A stretch of DNA of 64,000 bases from Phoronis australis (Eukaryota; Phoronida; Phoronidae). Of the stretch, positions 1 to 11,344 are shown in pieces. How positions within the stretch are numbered: the first letter of the stretch is position 1; the number at the start of each line of letters is the position of its first letter. Position numbers and translations under genes: made by a program. Location: assembly GCA_002633005.1 (NCBI GenBank), contig NMRA01000560.1, forward strand, positions 203,123 through 267,122, read 5' to 3'. The notes beneath the pieces were generated by a model that saw nothing but the letters and a program-made list of their open reading frames with translations, had not been told where the DNA came from and searched no databases.

Positions 1-45
1 GGGGGGGGGGGGGCGGGCCCCCTGGGCCCCCCCCAAATCCGCTTA
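1..45. repeat. G/C homopolymer-rich repeat end
   Basis: A run of 13 G is followed by blocks of C and G and the tail AAATCCGC. The reverse complement closely matches 37935-37982, where GCGGATTTA is followed by a G run and then a C run. Two copies in opposite orientation point to a dispersed repeat terminus rather than a sequencing artefact alone, although run lengths may be unreliable. Confidence 0.5.
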
Positions 46-440
46 TGATTCTTATAGGTAACTGAAACGGTGAGTCTTTAAATTCGTGTAAGCTGTTCTC
101 TATGATCCTTAAGACAATCTAAAAGTTTCCTTATAAGATTCTATAAACGGACTTATATGGATTTATAGGCATGGCTATATAGGTATTCGACCCCGTAGGA
201 CTCTATCGATACCTACAATGTACGTGTAGGGACAATTGAAACGAAGAACCCATAGGAATTCCTCATAGGATATCATGAAGATATTCATGTAAGAGTCAAT
301 AAGTAATCTTACACGCCTATTGGAATTATGTAGTTGTCTCGGGTAATTTCAAATGACATTCCTATAAATTAGGCTCTATAGAATATATCTATATGAACTT
401 ATAGGAAAGCTTGTAGCTGACCGTTCTGATAGCTTATACA
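46..440. other. A/T-rich sequence with recurrent TATAGG words
   Basis: There is no gene. The words CTTATAGG, TTATAGG and CTATATAGG recur irregularly on the + strand without a fixed period. It is probably a decayed simple or dispersed repeat. Confidence 0.3.
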
Positions 441-1316
441 GGGTGTTCCATCGAAACGGGAACTCCGTGTAAAACAGATATCCCGGAGTCAAAAGCAGAC
501 TCCCGCACCTTCAAAACAGCTAACCAGCCCGAAAACCACGAACCCTGGCCTTTAAAACATGAACCCCGGGGATTGGACAGGACATCCGGGGACCGAAACA
601 TCACTCCCGTGCTTTCTGTCATACACGGTTTGGTGAAAAATAAATCTTTAAATAGTTGTGATGTGTCGTTTTACTATATGAGAATTTTAGACGAAATTGG
701 CGTTCTACATTATTCTGCTGCTAAAGTTGTGGTGCGATCTTTTGCCTCGGCTTTCGGCGCCATGAAATATTGCGGCACCACTTGGCCTGTTTCTTTTTCC
801 CAATTCTTCAATCAACTGCTCTTTTTCTACAAGGTTGCGTACATTTCACAACAAATTAATCAATACTGCCACTCGAAAGTCTAAATAATATTTTTATTTT
901 TCATTTTTGAAAGTATTTTGGAGAAACTACTGAATAATGTGAAATCAACTAAATATTCATCGAAACAACGTGTTGAACTTTGTCCACATACAAGTTGCAC
1001 GAGTTTTACCAATAAAAATCAAATAACAAAGTCAATATAACATAAGTAAACCTTTTATTATTGACAATGTTTAACAAACAAATGCAGAAAACAACTGGAA
1101 AGTACTTGAAGATGTTTTAACTCAAAGTTGGAAGCTACTGACAACGGTCTCAGAAAAGTTGAAAAATTGTCCGGGTTTCCTGTCAGATTACCGGGGCTCC
1201 TGTTTTAATGGTCAGGGTTCGTGTTTCGCGGGCTGGTTAGCCGTTTTGAAGATGCGGGAGTCTGTTTTCGACTCCGGGATATCTGTTTTACACCGGGGTT
1301 CCTGTTTCGATGGACC
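441..1316. repeat. Inverted-repeat element with minisatellite-like arms
   Basis: The left arm (about 441-605) and the reverse complement of the right arm (about 1160-1316) align over roughly 155 bp with few differences, starting near GGT(GTT)CCATCGAAAC. Within each arm the sequence is a loose tandem array of ~20-bp subunits of the form GGGGTTCCTGTTTTGATGG. The ~550-bp core has no convincing coding sequence. Part of the core (about 690-870) is similar to 4390-4565. No clean target-site duplication is visible. A foldback or MITE-type element is the likeliest reading. The two open frames in the arms are mirror images of each other and are not genes. Confidence 0.65.
690..870 (+). repeat. Dispersed repeat, copy 1
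   Basis: This stretch is diverged but alignable to 4390-4565. Shared words include CTGCTGCTA, GGTGCGATCTTT, TCGGCTTTCGGCG and GT(A)CACAACAAATTA. It has no coding signature. Confidence 0.5.
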
Positions 1317-2603
1317 AGACCCTGAGCAAGAACGTTGTAGTCTTATTGACGATATTGCAGCATTTGTTAGATTAATATGCAGCGACCCTAACGGACGCAA
1401 TAGTAACTTTTGACAGTTCATAATCTACACATGTTGCACACGTTTCCAAAAAATGATTACCAGGAACCTGTTTTTAGCTTTCTAGAATCAGCAAAGCGAC
1501 ACTGGTGTGCATTGTGCTTTTATTGTCTGCAACTTTCAGCTGCTCAACTACTCGAACAGAATGTACCGGTATCTTTTGGCAATACTCGCCAATGCTCCCC
1601 AGCAATGCAAATACTTGTTTAATCAAACGGTGTCACGGGGTGTTAAATAACAATCAACTTTATTCACATTCCGCAATCCACGAATCAAAGGCGATGAACC
1701 CTCGCGTACCATTTTGTCACTCGTGGCACGGTCTTGTCTTAGCTTATTTCATTCACGATTATTTTGTTCCACATTCAGTCTTTCGATATTGCATCTTGCA
1801 CTCTTCGGCCCGCGCTTTCAGATCCAAGGAAAATTCTTGTTTGTTATTGAATTCAAAGTATTATCGTAATCCGCCCCTTTCGTCTCTCGTTGCATCTAGT
1901 GTTGTCAGCATCACAGGTTTCAATTAGGCTCATCGCGTTGCCGTAATTAATTACAACAGGAAATTTACTATCAGATGCCGTCGTTCATCTGATCAGTGTA
2001 GGTGCGCAATGAAGCTTGACTATAAGTAAACCATTGTGGTCACGGATCTGTGTTCTGATTTGATAATAGGCAGCTGTTTTTCAGAAAGATACATTGAAGA
2101 TCAGCCATGCTACCTTAAAAAGGATGCATGTGAAGACAATGCAGTAACTATCAAGTATCGCCGTTACAATAGCAACGTGTATTAAGTTTAGTGCGTATAG
2201 TTTTCGCGAGTAGTCGTGGGAGATACATCGAGACGTGTTGAGGTAGCCGTGTCATCGCCGAAAACACGTATTAGGAAATTACCTGTTCACTCAGTATCAG
2301 AATCCTCGCCGAACTGTCACAGCTACAGCTGTCACCAGACTTTACATGAATACATGGGGTACATAATAAACTAGCTATTTCGTTAACGCTTGGCAATGGA
2401 TACTCAACGTCGCCACTGACCAGTCGTTGTATTCGAAATTAAATTGTCAGCAAAAGTTCTAATTAGTTCACCCACTGAGGCCGATTCTGACAAGATCGTG
2501 GTGATCAATGTTAAGGACGCCGGTAGCATGGCCCAGTTGACGGAACGGACGTATTTGCTGATCCTTCGAGACGCATTCTGACAAAATCGTGCAGATCAAT
2601 GTT
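1317..2603. other. Upstream region of first GPCR, no gene recognised
   Basis: No RNA gene, ORF with family similarity or repeat was recognised here. The promoter and any 5' untranslated exon of the GPCR at 2604 should lie in this stretch, but no TATA box or initiator can be picked with confidence. Confidence 0.3.
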
Positions 2604-3596
2604 ATGGCCGCATGTAACGTCACATTATCTACGGAACAGAGAAATACAAATTTTGAGGGTGTTCCTCAATGGGCGACGGTATTGGCGCTGGCGATTTATA
2701 TGTTTACAGGAATTGTTGGAACTGTTGGAAATGGACTGACTGTAATTGTTATAAGTATTAACAAAAAACTTCAGAGAAAACACAATGTTTACATAGCCAA
2801 TTTGTCAATAGCTGACATGCTCGTGTGCGCAGTCGTGTGTCCTTCTCATATTTCATGGATAGTAAAAAGAGAAAAGCCTGACCATGTATTTTGCGCCTTT
2901 GTAGCCCAGTTTTCAACATGTAGCATGCTTGTGTCTGTACTAAGTATGTGTCTTATTGCCGTTAATCGCTACGTCAAAATTGTTAAATCTGTCGCCCTTT
3001 ACGCAAAAATTTTCACTAAACGAAACGTCTGCATCAGTGTCATTGTCATGTGGCTCTATGCAGTAATAGTGTCGTCACTTCCGTTGATGGGTTTTGGAAA
3101 ATACGGCTTTTATGCGAAAAGTTTGTCATGCTCCTATACTGATGACGACTTAAACTTTTGGTTTATTGTTGTCATTTTGTTTTGCGTTAATTTGATCCCC
3201 ATACTGTGCCTAACTTCCGCCAGCTACTTGATCATAATACGTCACTTTCGAAAGGTAAATATTGCTGCCCAAGCACGTGACTCGCACAGAATGTCAGTTT
3301 CAAGTACCGCAGCTTCTTCGAACACAGGTTTACGACTTCAGCAGAACACCAAGGCATTTACCATTGTAAAGAATTTACTGTCTGTTTATTTGTTATTTAT
3401 AATATTTTGGACACCGATAGCTATAATTGTCACATTTCTTGATTATATGCCAACGTCGGTGGCCCCAATATTTGCGGCTTTACTCTTAACTAACTCCAGT
3501 GTGAATTTCTTTGTCTACGCAGGAATGAACAAAGCTTTCCTTAAGGCGTACGTGAACTTAGCATTGCTCAAATGGAATCAATTACGAAACGATTAG
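2604..3596 (+). CDS. Rhodopsin-family GPCR, melatonin-receptor-like (paralogue 1)
   Basis: An intact single-exon gene encodes a 330-aa class A GPCR. The ATG at 2604 has G at -3 and G at +4. An in-frame GTG lies 15 bases upstream but is not a plausible eukaryotic start. A short N-terminus carries one N-glycosylation site (NVT, residue 5). Landmarks are N43 (TM1), LSIAD with D71 (TM2), C97 and C176 (likely disulphide), N121-R122-Y123 in place of DRY, W150 (TM4), P199 (TM5), FWTP at 268-271 (TM6) and N301-FFVY in place of NPxxY. The third intracellular loop is Ser-rich (about 230-245) and the C-tail is short. NRY is typical of melatonin receptors, so ligand-activated G-protein signalling of that type is the best guess, but the ligand is unknown and orphan status is possible. 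A close paralogue follows at 8837. Confidence 0.9.
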   Translation: MAACNVTLSTEQRNTNFEGVPQWATVLALAIYMFTGIVGTVGNGLTVIVISINKKLQRKHNVYIANLSIADMLVCAVVCPSHISWIVKREKPDHVFCAFVAQFSTCSMLVSVLSMCLIAVNRYVKIVKSVALYAKIFTKRNVCISVIVMWLYAVIVSSLPLMGFGKYGFYAKSLSCSYTDDDLNFWFIVVILFCVNLIPILCLTSASYLIIIRHFRKVNIAAQARDSHRMSVSSTAASSNTGLRLQQNTKAFTIVKNLLSVYLLFIIFWTPIAIIVTFLDYMPTSVAPIFAALLLTNSSVNFFVYAGMNKAFLKAYVNLALLKWNQLRND

Positions 3597-4389
3597 ATGA
3601 GAAACAACGTCTTCATTCTCAAATATACCGACATCAGTATACAGTCCTACTACGATTGAAGAACAGGTGTAATCCTGTCTTATTTTATTGAAAGAATAGC
3701 AACTATTTCAAATGATGGGATGTAATTCCTTCGATCATCAAAAAGAAAGTCCTCGCCACAGCGTCAGAATAAATATTGATTAAGTAATTAGTAAAAATGG
3801 ATCCATTTTAAGCTGCCCAAAATTTGTGCATATGTACTTTTAAATCATTAAAAGGCTCCTCGAGTACAATAGCATGCATTTTTAACGAAATTTAATTCAT
3901 GAATAAAGTCTATATCAAAAATCACATCTTTGTTATTCTTTCACACTTTTGTAAAAAAACGTTTTTCCAATGTTCATTCCTATTTGCTAACGCGCGTCTG
4001 GCGTCACTGAGGCTGTACCGATCGCATAAATTAAGCTTATTACATGTACATGTATGTGTATAGCTCATTGGGTGAATGCCTCTCGGCTACAGAACTGTGC
4101 TTTGTGTGTATAAGTCGTCTGCGATCTCGGCTCTCAAAAGTTCGTAATACAAGTTAACTGCCGTGTAGTGTTGACTATCAGTGGAACTACGCCGTTCTCG
4201 CGCATCAGGCCAGGAAAGGGCCCCGACTGCGTAGCCATGCCTTGGTGGAAACTGTGCTAATACTAAATATACAGCCGTTGCACCGACGTGAGTAAAAGCA
4301 GCTCAAATAAAATCTGACACAAAATTAGTGTCATTAAAAATTACACTCTTCCTTGAGTAAACTAAATTATTTACCGGTGTTGAAAAAAT
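3597..4389. other. 3' flank of first GPCR
   Basis: No gene was recognised. An AATAAA occurs at about 3901-3906 and could serve as a polyadenylation signal for the upstream GPCR. Confidence 0.3.
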
Positions 4390-4565
4390 TGGCGTTCTGT
4401 CGTTCACTCTGCTGCTAGAATTTGGGTGCGATCTTTAAGGTCGGCTTTCGGCGACGTCACCTGTTGCGTTATTGGCCAGTTTCGTTCCCCGTTGTTCTTC
4501 TTTCAAGTACTGAAAGAGATCGAACTGTTCTTCGAAGTTGTGTACATGTCACAACAAATTATTAG
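4390..4565 (+). repeat. Dispersed repeat, copy 2
   Basis: Diverged copy of 690-870 in the same orientation. It is not coding. Confidence 0.5.
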
Positions 4566-7500
4566 AGGTGATTTCATTTCCTTTCAAGTTTTCAGCATTT
4601 TAATACCAGTAAACCGATTTTCATGAAACATTTTGCTCGGCCTGCCAAGCTGTCATCATCTCGATCCGACAGATTCCGCAAAATTTTAGGAAATAACGCG
4701 TGTTGAGCGAACTGTTTTCTTTGTTAAAAAAGGCTGAGAATTATGAAATAAAATAACGTTTACTAGATTGTTTTTCACTTAAACGTTTCCAGCAGGCAAG
4801 GTGAATGTCGGTTGACACCCAGATATTTGCACGCTCCCTTGCCGGTTTATAGATCTACATCTTGATATAAATTTCGCGACGAGCAGAAATACCTGGACTA
4901 TGCGAAATTTCGAAGTCTAACGGAGCTAAACACACACTGCTACTGGTACCTAGCTGTATTTTGAAGATAATCTTCATACAGCTATCTGGCTCGCTAGGCC
5001 CCGGGATCAATCAACGCCAAAGGAAAGAAAAATGAAACAGGTTGTGAGTATGCACATGTTGATCTGTCGACTGGACTATGTACTCGCACGGCTGATTACC
5101 TTTTACCTCTTTGTGATGTACACCCTCAGTGACGCTACGAAAAACGACGCTTGCAGCGGGGCTTTACGGAACTAATACATTTTTACTTTTCAAAGTAAAA
5201 AAAGAAAAATACTGTGCACTATTTAGGAATATGTGGATGACAGTAACCAACCTTGATACTTTCAAAATTCATATTAAAACTCTGAAACATGTAGTTCAGG
5301 CCTCTTAACGGCGAAGTATATTTTTAGATGGTGTTTCCATTTTGGTTCTGGGGTCAAAGCACTCTAGAGATTCTAGAAATTTCTGAGAGCAAATAGCTAC
5401 AGCCAATGATATGATTAGATAAGATTATGCGGTTTTATTAGCCAATCACAAAATAAGTAGAATGTTATACTTTGGGCTAAAATCAAGAAGACATTCAGAT
5501 GTGTTATAGTAGTTGGAAGCATAAAGACACAGAGCCATCTCGTGGAATATTCTGAAGAGGATCTTGGCAAGGGCAAGGGTTGACGAACAGGAAGTCAACT
5601 AAGAGCTTGTCAATTGCATCGTGGGTAGTAAGATACCACTTGAAGTGTTGCGACTGTGACCATCAAGTGGATTGTCGTAATACAGTGTGTGTAGTTCGAA
5701 GATTCACTAACAGGACAGCCATCCAACAAATGGAGACTACCAGCTTGGATAGCAGATAAGATATTTGATTATTTTGATTGATTGATTCAAGTAATCATTC
5801 AAGAGGGTGCTAGCGTAGTTACTCTTCTTTGTAGTTGATTACTTAATTTTCAACAAGGTTTCATTTGTTTAATTAGTGGTTATCAAATAATAAATTAATT
5901 ACTGGATTTAATCATTCTCTCTCCATCTGCGCACAATTTCAAACCATAGCTACCTTTAAAAACCCACAGTCAATATCTGACACACAGACGATTCGAATGC
6001 CGTATTGTTTGTTTTTGCAAGCTCGCATTTGTGTGTTCTGTGCTATTGTATTTATGCTCACATGTGCCGATTTTTAAAATGCAATTTTTCAACCCATTAT
6101 CTGTCGTGCCAAAATTTCGAGTTGTTTGAGACTCTAGGTACTCTGGTATACCGCCAGGCGATATTGAGCGGCCAGGATTTGAATACATCATCATATCTCG
6201 AAGGTCACATCGCCAGGTAGTAAAAAGATATTTAGAGACTGGAGCGAGTTTTGCCTTGAAACACCTCTGAATCAGACATGCTTGCAAATCAAGAATATTC
6301 TATTTTCCTTTGTACAAGATTATCATCAACTTCTCAATAATAAACAAACTTTCTTCTATCAACTATGTCCTCTTCGTTATTGCAACTACCAGCCATTGGA
6401 AATACTTTTTAGTTCGTTTAGTACTTCTGCTGTTGTAAGGTCCCGTTCAAGTACCAATTGACTGATGGATATTTGAGTTTTAATATGAAGCCAAACTGTT
6501 GTCAGAACCGTGCAAAATGGGAGAATCATCAAACAATAACATAAAAATTCTGCCAATGAAGTTTTAGATGTTATACACAGTCCAATAAAGGTGCACTCTA
6601 CCGATGTTTTGAATGATTCGTTTTCGTTTGTACGTAACCACGGAATGTGTCGAGATGCTTTATGTGTTTTCCCACCTGGTGCTGTTGTGAATTAAATTTT
6701 CCCAAACACAATACAGGTCAGTGAAGCATATTAAAATCATGTGAGTCAACCCGTTTCTTTGCAAGCGCGATAGTATATTGTTGACTGCCGGGTTGCTCCG
6801 CCAGCGTAACGAGAAAGTGGTACAATATTCCACAGGTTTCCAAATGACTCAAGAGTGCTTCGACTCTGATCAGCAAAAATTGAAAAGCGTATAGTAAACA
6901 ACTATAGATCTTTTTGTTTCTCAGTACAGTGAATATGACTTTTCGACGTCACGGTTAAAATAGCAATGGCTGCATACCTGGGAAGGGGAAACAGGTAGAA
7001 CAAGTAGTGGTGGGTGTAGACAACACATGTCGCAGGCAGTCTCTTGAAACAAAAGCCGTTTCTGAGGAAGAATCTAGAAAAGAGGTGATAATGAGTCCCG
7101 GATGTTGGCTTCCCGTCCATCGGGCAAGCCCGCGCGGACACCCGCCCCACCCGACGCCTCCGGAAAAGCGCCGAGTTTTGCCGCCGCAAAACCTAGGCGT
7201 GTATTTTTTGTTAGACTTACAATATCGATTCAGAGAATGTGCTTCTTTCTAAGAGCCAGCCTAAATACTATTCGGGAGTAGTCATCCGCCACCTGCGTTT
7301 ACCGTTTACGCCTAGGTTGCGTGTTCAATATTCGGGGGTGAGAGAAATTGAAAGAACAGTGTAAACGATAAATACTTTTCCGAAACGACTGAAGCGAATG
7401 CGCGAGCTTGGCATTTTACGCGCACCCATTCGACGCCGGGCACGAATACTCCGTGTAAATCGGTCGTGCTTCCCACGGGTACTAGTGTACTGGAATCAGC

Positions 7501-8612
7501 TTTCGTTGTGTTTACGCAAGACATGGGAAGTTAACAAGGCAATACACGCTTAAGTTAGGAAACAAAAATACCACGTAAAAGATGTGCTGTTATCAATGCT
7601 TTTTAAATGTCATATGGTATTGTTATCATCATTTTTTGCTTTTAAATATCGCATTTCATTTTTCATTTAAAGTCCATTTTTATTTTTTCAGTATACACAA
7701 ATGTGATGGTGATAGTATTACAAAGTACATACATGTAATGTGCCTTTTTTACCGTACCTCAAATATATGTACAGATATACTCACGAATGTACGCTGTACT
7801 GAACAAAGTCCGCTATCAAATTCTCTTGGTACTTCTCCCATAACAGTAGAGCGTGGACTGGATTGCTGTGCGAACAGACTGTGGCAAAGATAGAACGCAT
7901 TGGCATTGGTATCTGGAATACAGCAACTTCTATGAGATACATGTCTCACGCGGCAAATGGAGTCGAATACACGCCTCTTTTAAGGTACCCGGTACTCTAC
8001 GCAGACCTTCAAATGATGTTGGGTCGTGTACATGGAGCGGAAGTGTAGCAGGGAGGGAAGGTCAATGACCTTCGGACTGGCAGAGCGGATGCGCCCAATA
8101 AAATTGTTGTAGGCCCTCTGTTCCTATTATGAAGATGAAATTTTAAACCATTAATCGAAATTTTAATCAGTTATTTACAAAAAAAGTATTTCCAGTGTTG
8201 AGTTATTTTTGTAGTACTGACAGATACATGTAAAGGAGAATTTTAAAGAAAAACAATGTAAGATCAAGTACAATTGGTAGCTTTTTTGATATGCATGTAT
8301 CAGTGTTCTCCACGGCCAGTTTTAACCTGTCGCCTCAACAGGTTTTCTGATGCTCCCCTCAGGTTTGGATAACTTGCAATCTAAAATACACCTGTAAATA
8401 TTATTTTACTAACATAATCTTTTAAGCTAGAGACACATGCATGCTCAAAACCATTCCATCTTGTAATGCATTTCTGGTCCAAAACGGAGCGTTATGTAAA
8501 CAAATGACGTTTGTTTGCCAGAATGTATTTATAGTTCGTGAATACTATATGATGTTTGTCAATAGGCTAGTAAAGTAGTCAGTGGGTTTGCAGGAAGAGC
8601 CATGATTCAACT
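4566..8612. other. Intergenic region between the two GPCRs
   Basis: Short open frames exist (for example near 5970-6290 and 6900-7250) but none shows recognisable domains. A locally GC-rich stretch lies at about 7110-7200. I saw no RNA gene and no intact mobile element. Confidence 0.3.
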
Positions 8613-8643
8613 GATCGAACGCACGCCTGATACGCGTTCGATC
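8613..8643. promoter_or_regulatory. Perfect 10-bp inverted repeat upstream of second GPCR
   Basis: GATCGAACGC at 8613-8622 is the exact reverse complement of 8634-8643, with an 11-nt spacer. It lies about 190 bp upstream of the ATG at 8837. It could be a protein-binding palindrome or may be incidental. No equivalent was seen ahead of the first GPCR. Confidence 0.3.
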
Positions 8644-8836
8644 GATTAGTATGAGATCATGCGAAGGTAAATAATGTCTTGCTGAACGCCAGAGCACTAG
8701 ACCGCACTATAACGATAACACGGAGCTGCTTGCACTATTACGTGTACTCGTCGCGGCAAACGAAGGCAAAGCCTACGAAAACGGAAACTGGTTGAGAGCG
8801 TTTTTTGAGGAAAAAAAAGCATTTCGTTACCCCTCA

Positions 8837-9856
8837 ATGATGGAAGCTGAAAACGGTTCGTCTGTGAAACAGCCCACAGATCTAAATCAGGGCATCGTAC
8901 CTCAGTGGGCGACAGTGTTTGTGGTGATGATTTATTTATTAACCGCAGTCGTTGGAACAGTTGGAAATATGCTCACTATAATTGTTATAAGTATTAACAA
9001 AAAGCTTCAGAAAGGACATAATGTTTATATTGCCAACTTGTCAGTTGCTGACGTGTTGATATGTTCCATCGTGTGTCCTGTTCAAGTGTCTTGGATAGCT
9101 AAAGGAGAAAAGCCTGATTATGAACTGTGCATATTTATGGCTCAGTTTACAAACTGTAGTATTATTGTATCAGTGCTTAGTCTGGGTTTTATTGCTGTCA
9201 ATCGCTACATCAAAATTGTTAAACCTACTTCAGTTTATCTAAAAGTCTTCACCAAACTAAACATTGGTATCAGTTTGATTATAATGTGGCTTTGGGCTCT
9301 GATGTTGTCGTCCCTTCCGTTGGTGGGTTTTGGAAAATATGGCTTTTACACTAAAACGTTGACATGCGCTTTCACTGACGACTCTTTAAGTACAATATTC
9401 ATTGTCGTTTCGATTTGCGTTAATTTCATCCCCACCGTGTGTCTAACAGCCGTCTGTTATATTGCCGTAATACGTCATTTTCGAAAGATTCATGCTGCGG
9501 CGCAAGCTCATGGCGCGCTCACATTATCCGATTCAACTGCTGCAGACTCAAACAATGCAAGTTTGGAGTCACAGCATCACCACCATCATCATCAAACAAA
9601 CGGTAAATCATTTATTGTGGTTAAAAATGTGCTCGTGGTGTTTGTACTATTCATAGTGTTCTGGGCACCTCTAGGTACTCTAATTGCGTTGTTTGAATAC
9701 GGCTCCTTCCCAAGTTCTGTCTGTGCGTTATTAATGGCTTTGGCTACAGCAAACTCTTCAGTTAACTTCTTTGTCTATGCCGGAATGAACAATGCTTTCC
9801 GAAAGGCCTACATGAACCTTGTTACGTTCAAGTGGACGCAATTACGACACGGTTAG
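8837..9856 (+). CDS. Rhodopsin-family GPCR, melatonin-receptor-like (paralogue 2)
   Basis: An intact single-exon gene encodes 339 aa. Two adjacent ATGs (8837 and 8840) open the frame. The frame runs further 5' only to a TTG, which is not a likely start. It has an N-glycosylation site NGS near residue 6, N44, D72, C98 with C177, N122-R123-Y124, W151, W276-A-P278 in TM6 and N310-FFVY in TM7. From VPQWATV onward it aligns without large gaps to the GPCR at 2604, identical at well over half of positions, which indicates tandem duplication. The third intracellular loop differs: it contains six consecutive His (247-252) flanked by Gln. Both copies keep the same unusual TM3 and TM7 motifs, so these are ancestral. 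Ligand and coupling are unknown. Confidence 0.9.
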   Translation: MMEAENGSSVKQPTDLNQGIVPQWATVFVVMIYLLTAVVGTVGNMLTIIVISINKKLQKGHNVYIANLSVADVLICSIVCPVQVSWIAKGEKPDYELCIFMAQFTNCSIIVSVLSLGFIAVNRYIKIVKPTSVYLKVFTKLNIGISLIIMWLWALMLSSLPLVGFGKYGFYTKTLTCAFTDDSLSTIFIVVSICVNFIPTVCLTAVCYIAVIRHFRKIHAAAQAHGALTLSDSTAADSNNASLESQHHHHHHQTNGKSFIVVKNVLVVFVLFIVFWAPLGTLIALFEYGSFPSSVCALLMALATANSSVNFFVYAGMNNAFRKAYMNLVTFKWTQLRHG

Positions 9857-11344
9857 AGGACAATTGTTGTCTCAGATTGTCAATTACTGTCAGTGACTTT
9901 TTGGAGAATCACGAGAATGTCGTTAATACTCTCGTTTCACATCGACATATAGGAATTCGGTACTGAAATTGAACGTTGTGCGGTTTCCGGCCGGCTGTGC
10001 TCCGTTGTACTATATATTAGTGAATACTTTCAAGGAATTCCTGAACGAAAAGTAGACTTCATGAACAGTCAGAGAACGGATGAAACTGAAAGGGAAGAAT
10101 GTCCGACGTGACTGTTCCGGATTACACTGGGACACTTGAATCTTACGGTATTTACCCGCAATGCTGCGGCATCTGTCAAGCAATTCTTTAGACTCGTTTT
10201 AGTGTCATTGGAGTTTCTCATATTATTTGTTTGTACCTTGCATTGACATGTAACAACGCGTCTCCTTCCTCAATGTATTTTAACATCACTAAGGCAGTGA
10301 CTACGTGATAAACGGAACATATGTACAGTACCACACTTTTTTATTCCATGTGACAACTTCATATGAAGAGAAATAATCAACAAAGCATGAAAAATTCCGC
10401 AAAGGTCAACAGAATTTCACGAATTTCGACTCGAACAACACTTTAACAGTTGCTCGGATTTTCACACAAAACTATTTTTTTACGTGAATATTTTTTGTTT
10501 TATTTTCGTAAAAAATTTGCGAAGGCACGTGACCTTCAGGTACAGTCTTACCAGAACACTCACCATGCACGTCATAAATGTATGTACTTGTAGAGTTCAG
10601 ACATCGCGCACAAATCACAATACACGTGTTAGCTTCTCCCCACAGTTATGATGATGTTCACACATTTTCTATTCGGGAAGCGAGTTTTGTATTTCAGGTG
10701 GTTGACCGACATCGTTCAAATAGCGGGATTTTCAAATTGGCGCACTCTAGAGTAATGAGAGCGCAAAACCGAGCTCCGCTCGATCCCGACTCAGATTTGG
10801 TGGACAGAAATTCAATTACTGCATCGTGTTTCATTAATTTAAAAACATAGGGATAAATCCCATAATCAGCGCCAGCTCCCATTGCTGGATTAAGTGAAGT
10901 TCACTTATTTATTTTTGATTTTTGACATCGGCTGGGATCATAATTCCCCCGCTTTTGAGTCGTAGCTAACTGTCTTTGCAGGCACGTATTCTTCTCTCAG
11001 GGTAAGTTCAGGAGCGCGCCCTGCGCTATTGGCGCAAAAATACAATCACTGACGCGCTGTGATTGCTTAATCCAGGCCAATGGGCCTGAAAGGAAAATAA
11101 CATGTAATTCAAATTGGTCCATAAACTTGAGGACGTGTGAGTCATTTCACCCATACTCGAGTTTTTTTAATGATCAATCATCTGCCTGTTCTCCCTAGTG
11201 GGAAACGTATAGAACTTGATGCCTTATCAACGAATACATGTACTTCAAAAAATTTGCGTTTTGTCGTAAACTATTAGTACACCCAAATGCACTGCAATGG
11301 AAATTTGCCGGCTTCATGATAGAAGGAAACGTGTTGAAGCGCTG
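9857..11344. other. 3' flank of second GPCR, no gene recognised
   Basis: Open frames around 10580-10880 are short and without recognisable domains. No RNA gene or complete mobile element was seen. Confidence 0.3.

Noticed and set aside
434-1421. Open frames on both strands with similar proteins in the 441-1316 region
   Set aside because: They are mirror translations of the inverted repeat arms and their 20-bp subunits; no conserved domain.
2589-2603. Upstream in-frame GTG as GPCR start
   Set aside because: Eukaryotic initiation at GTG is unlikely and the ATG at 2604 has a good context.
8792-8836. TTG-initiated extension of the second GPCR
   Set aside because: No ATG; the extension has no counterpart in the paralogue.
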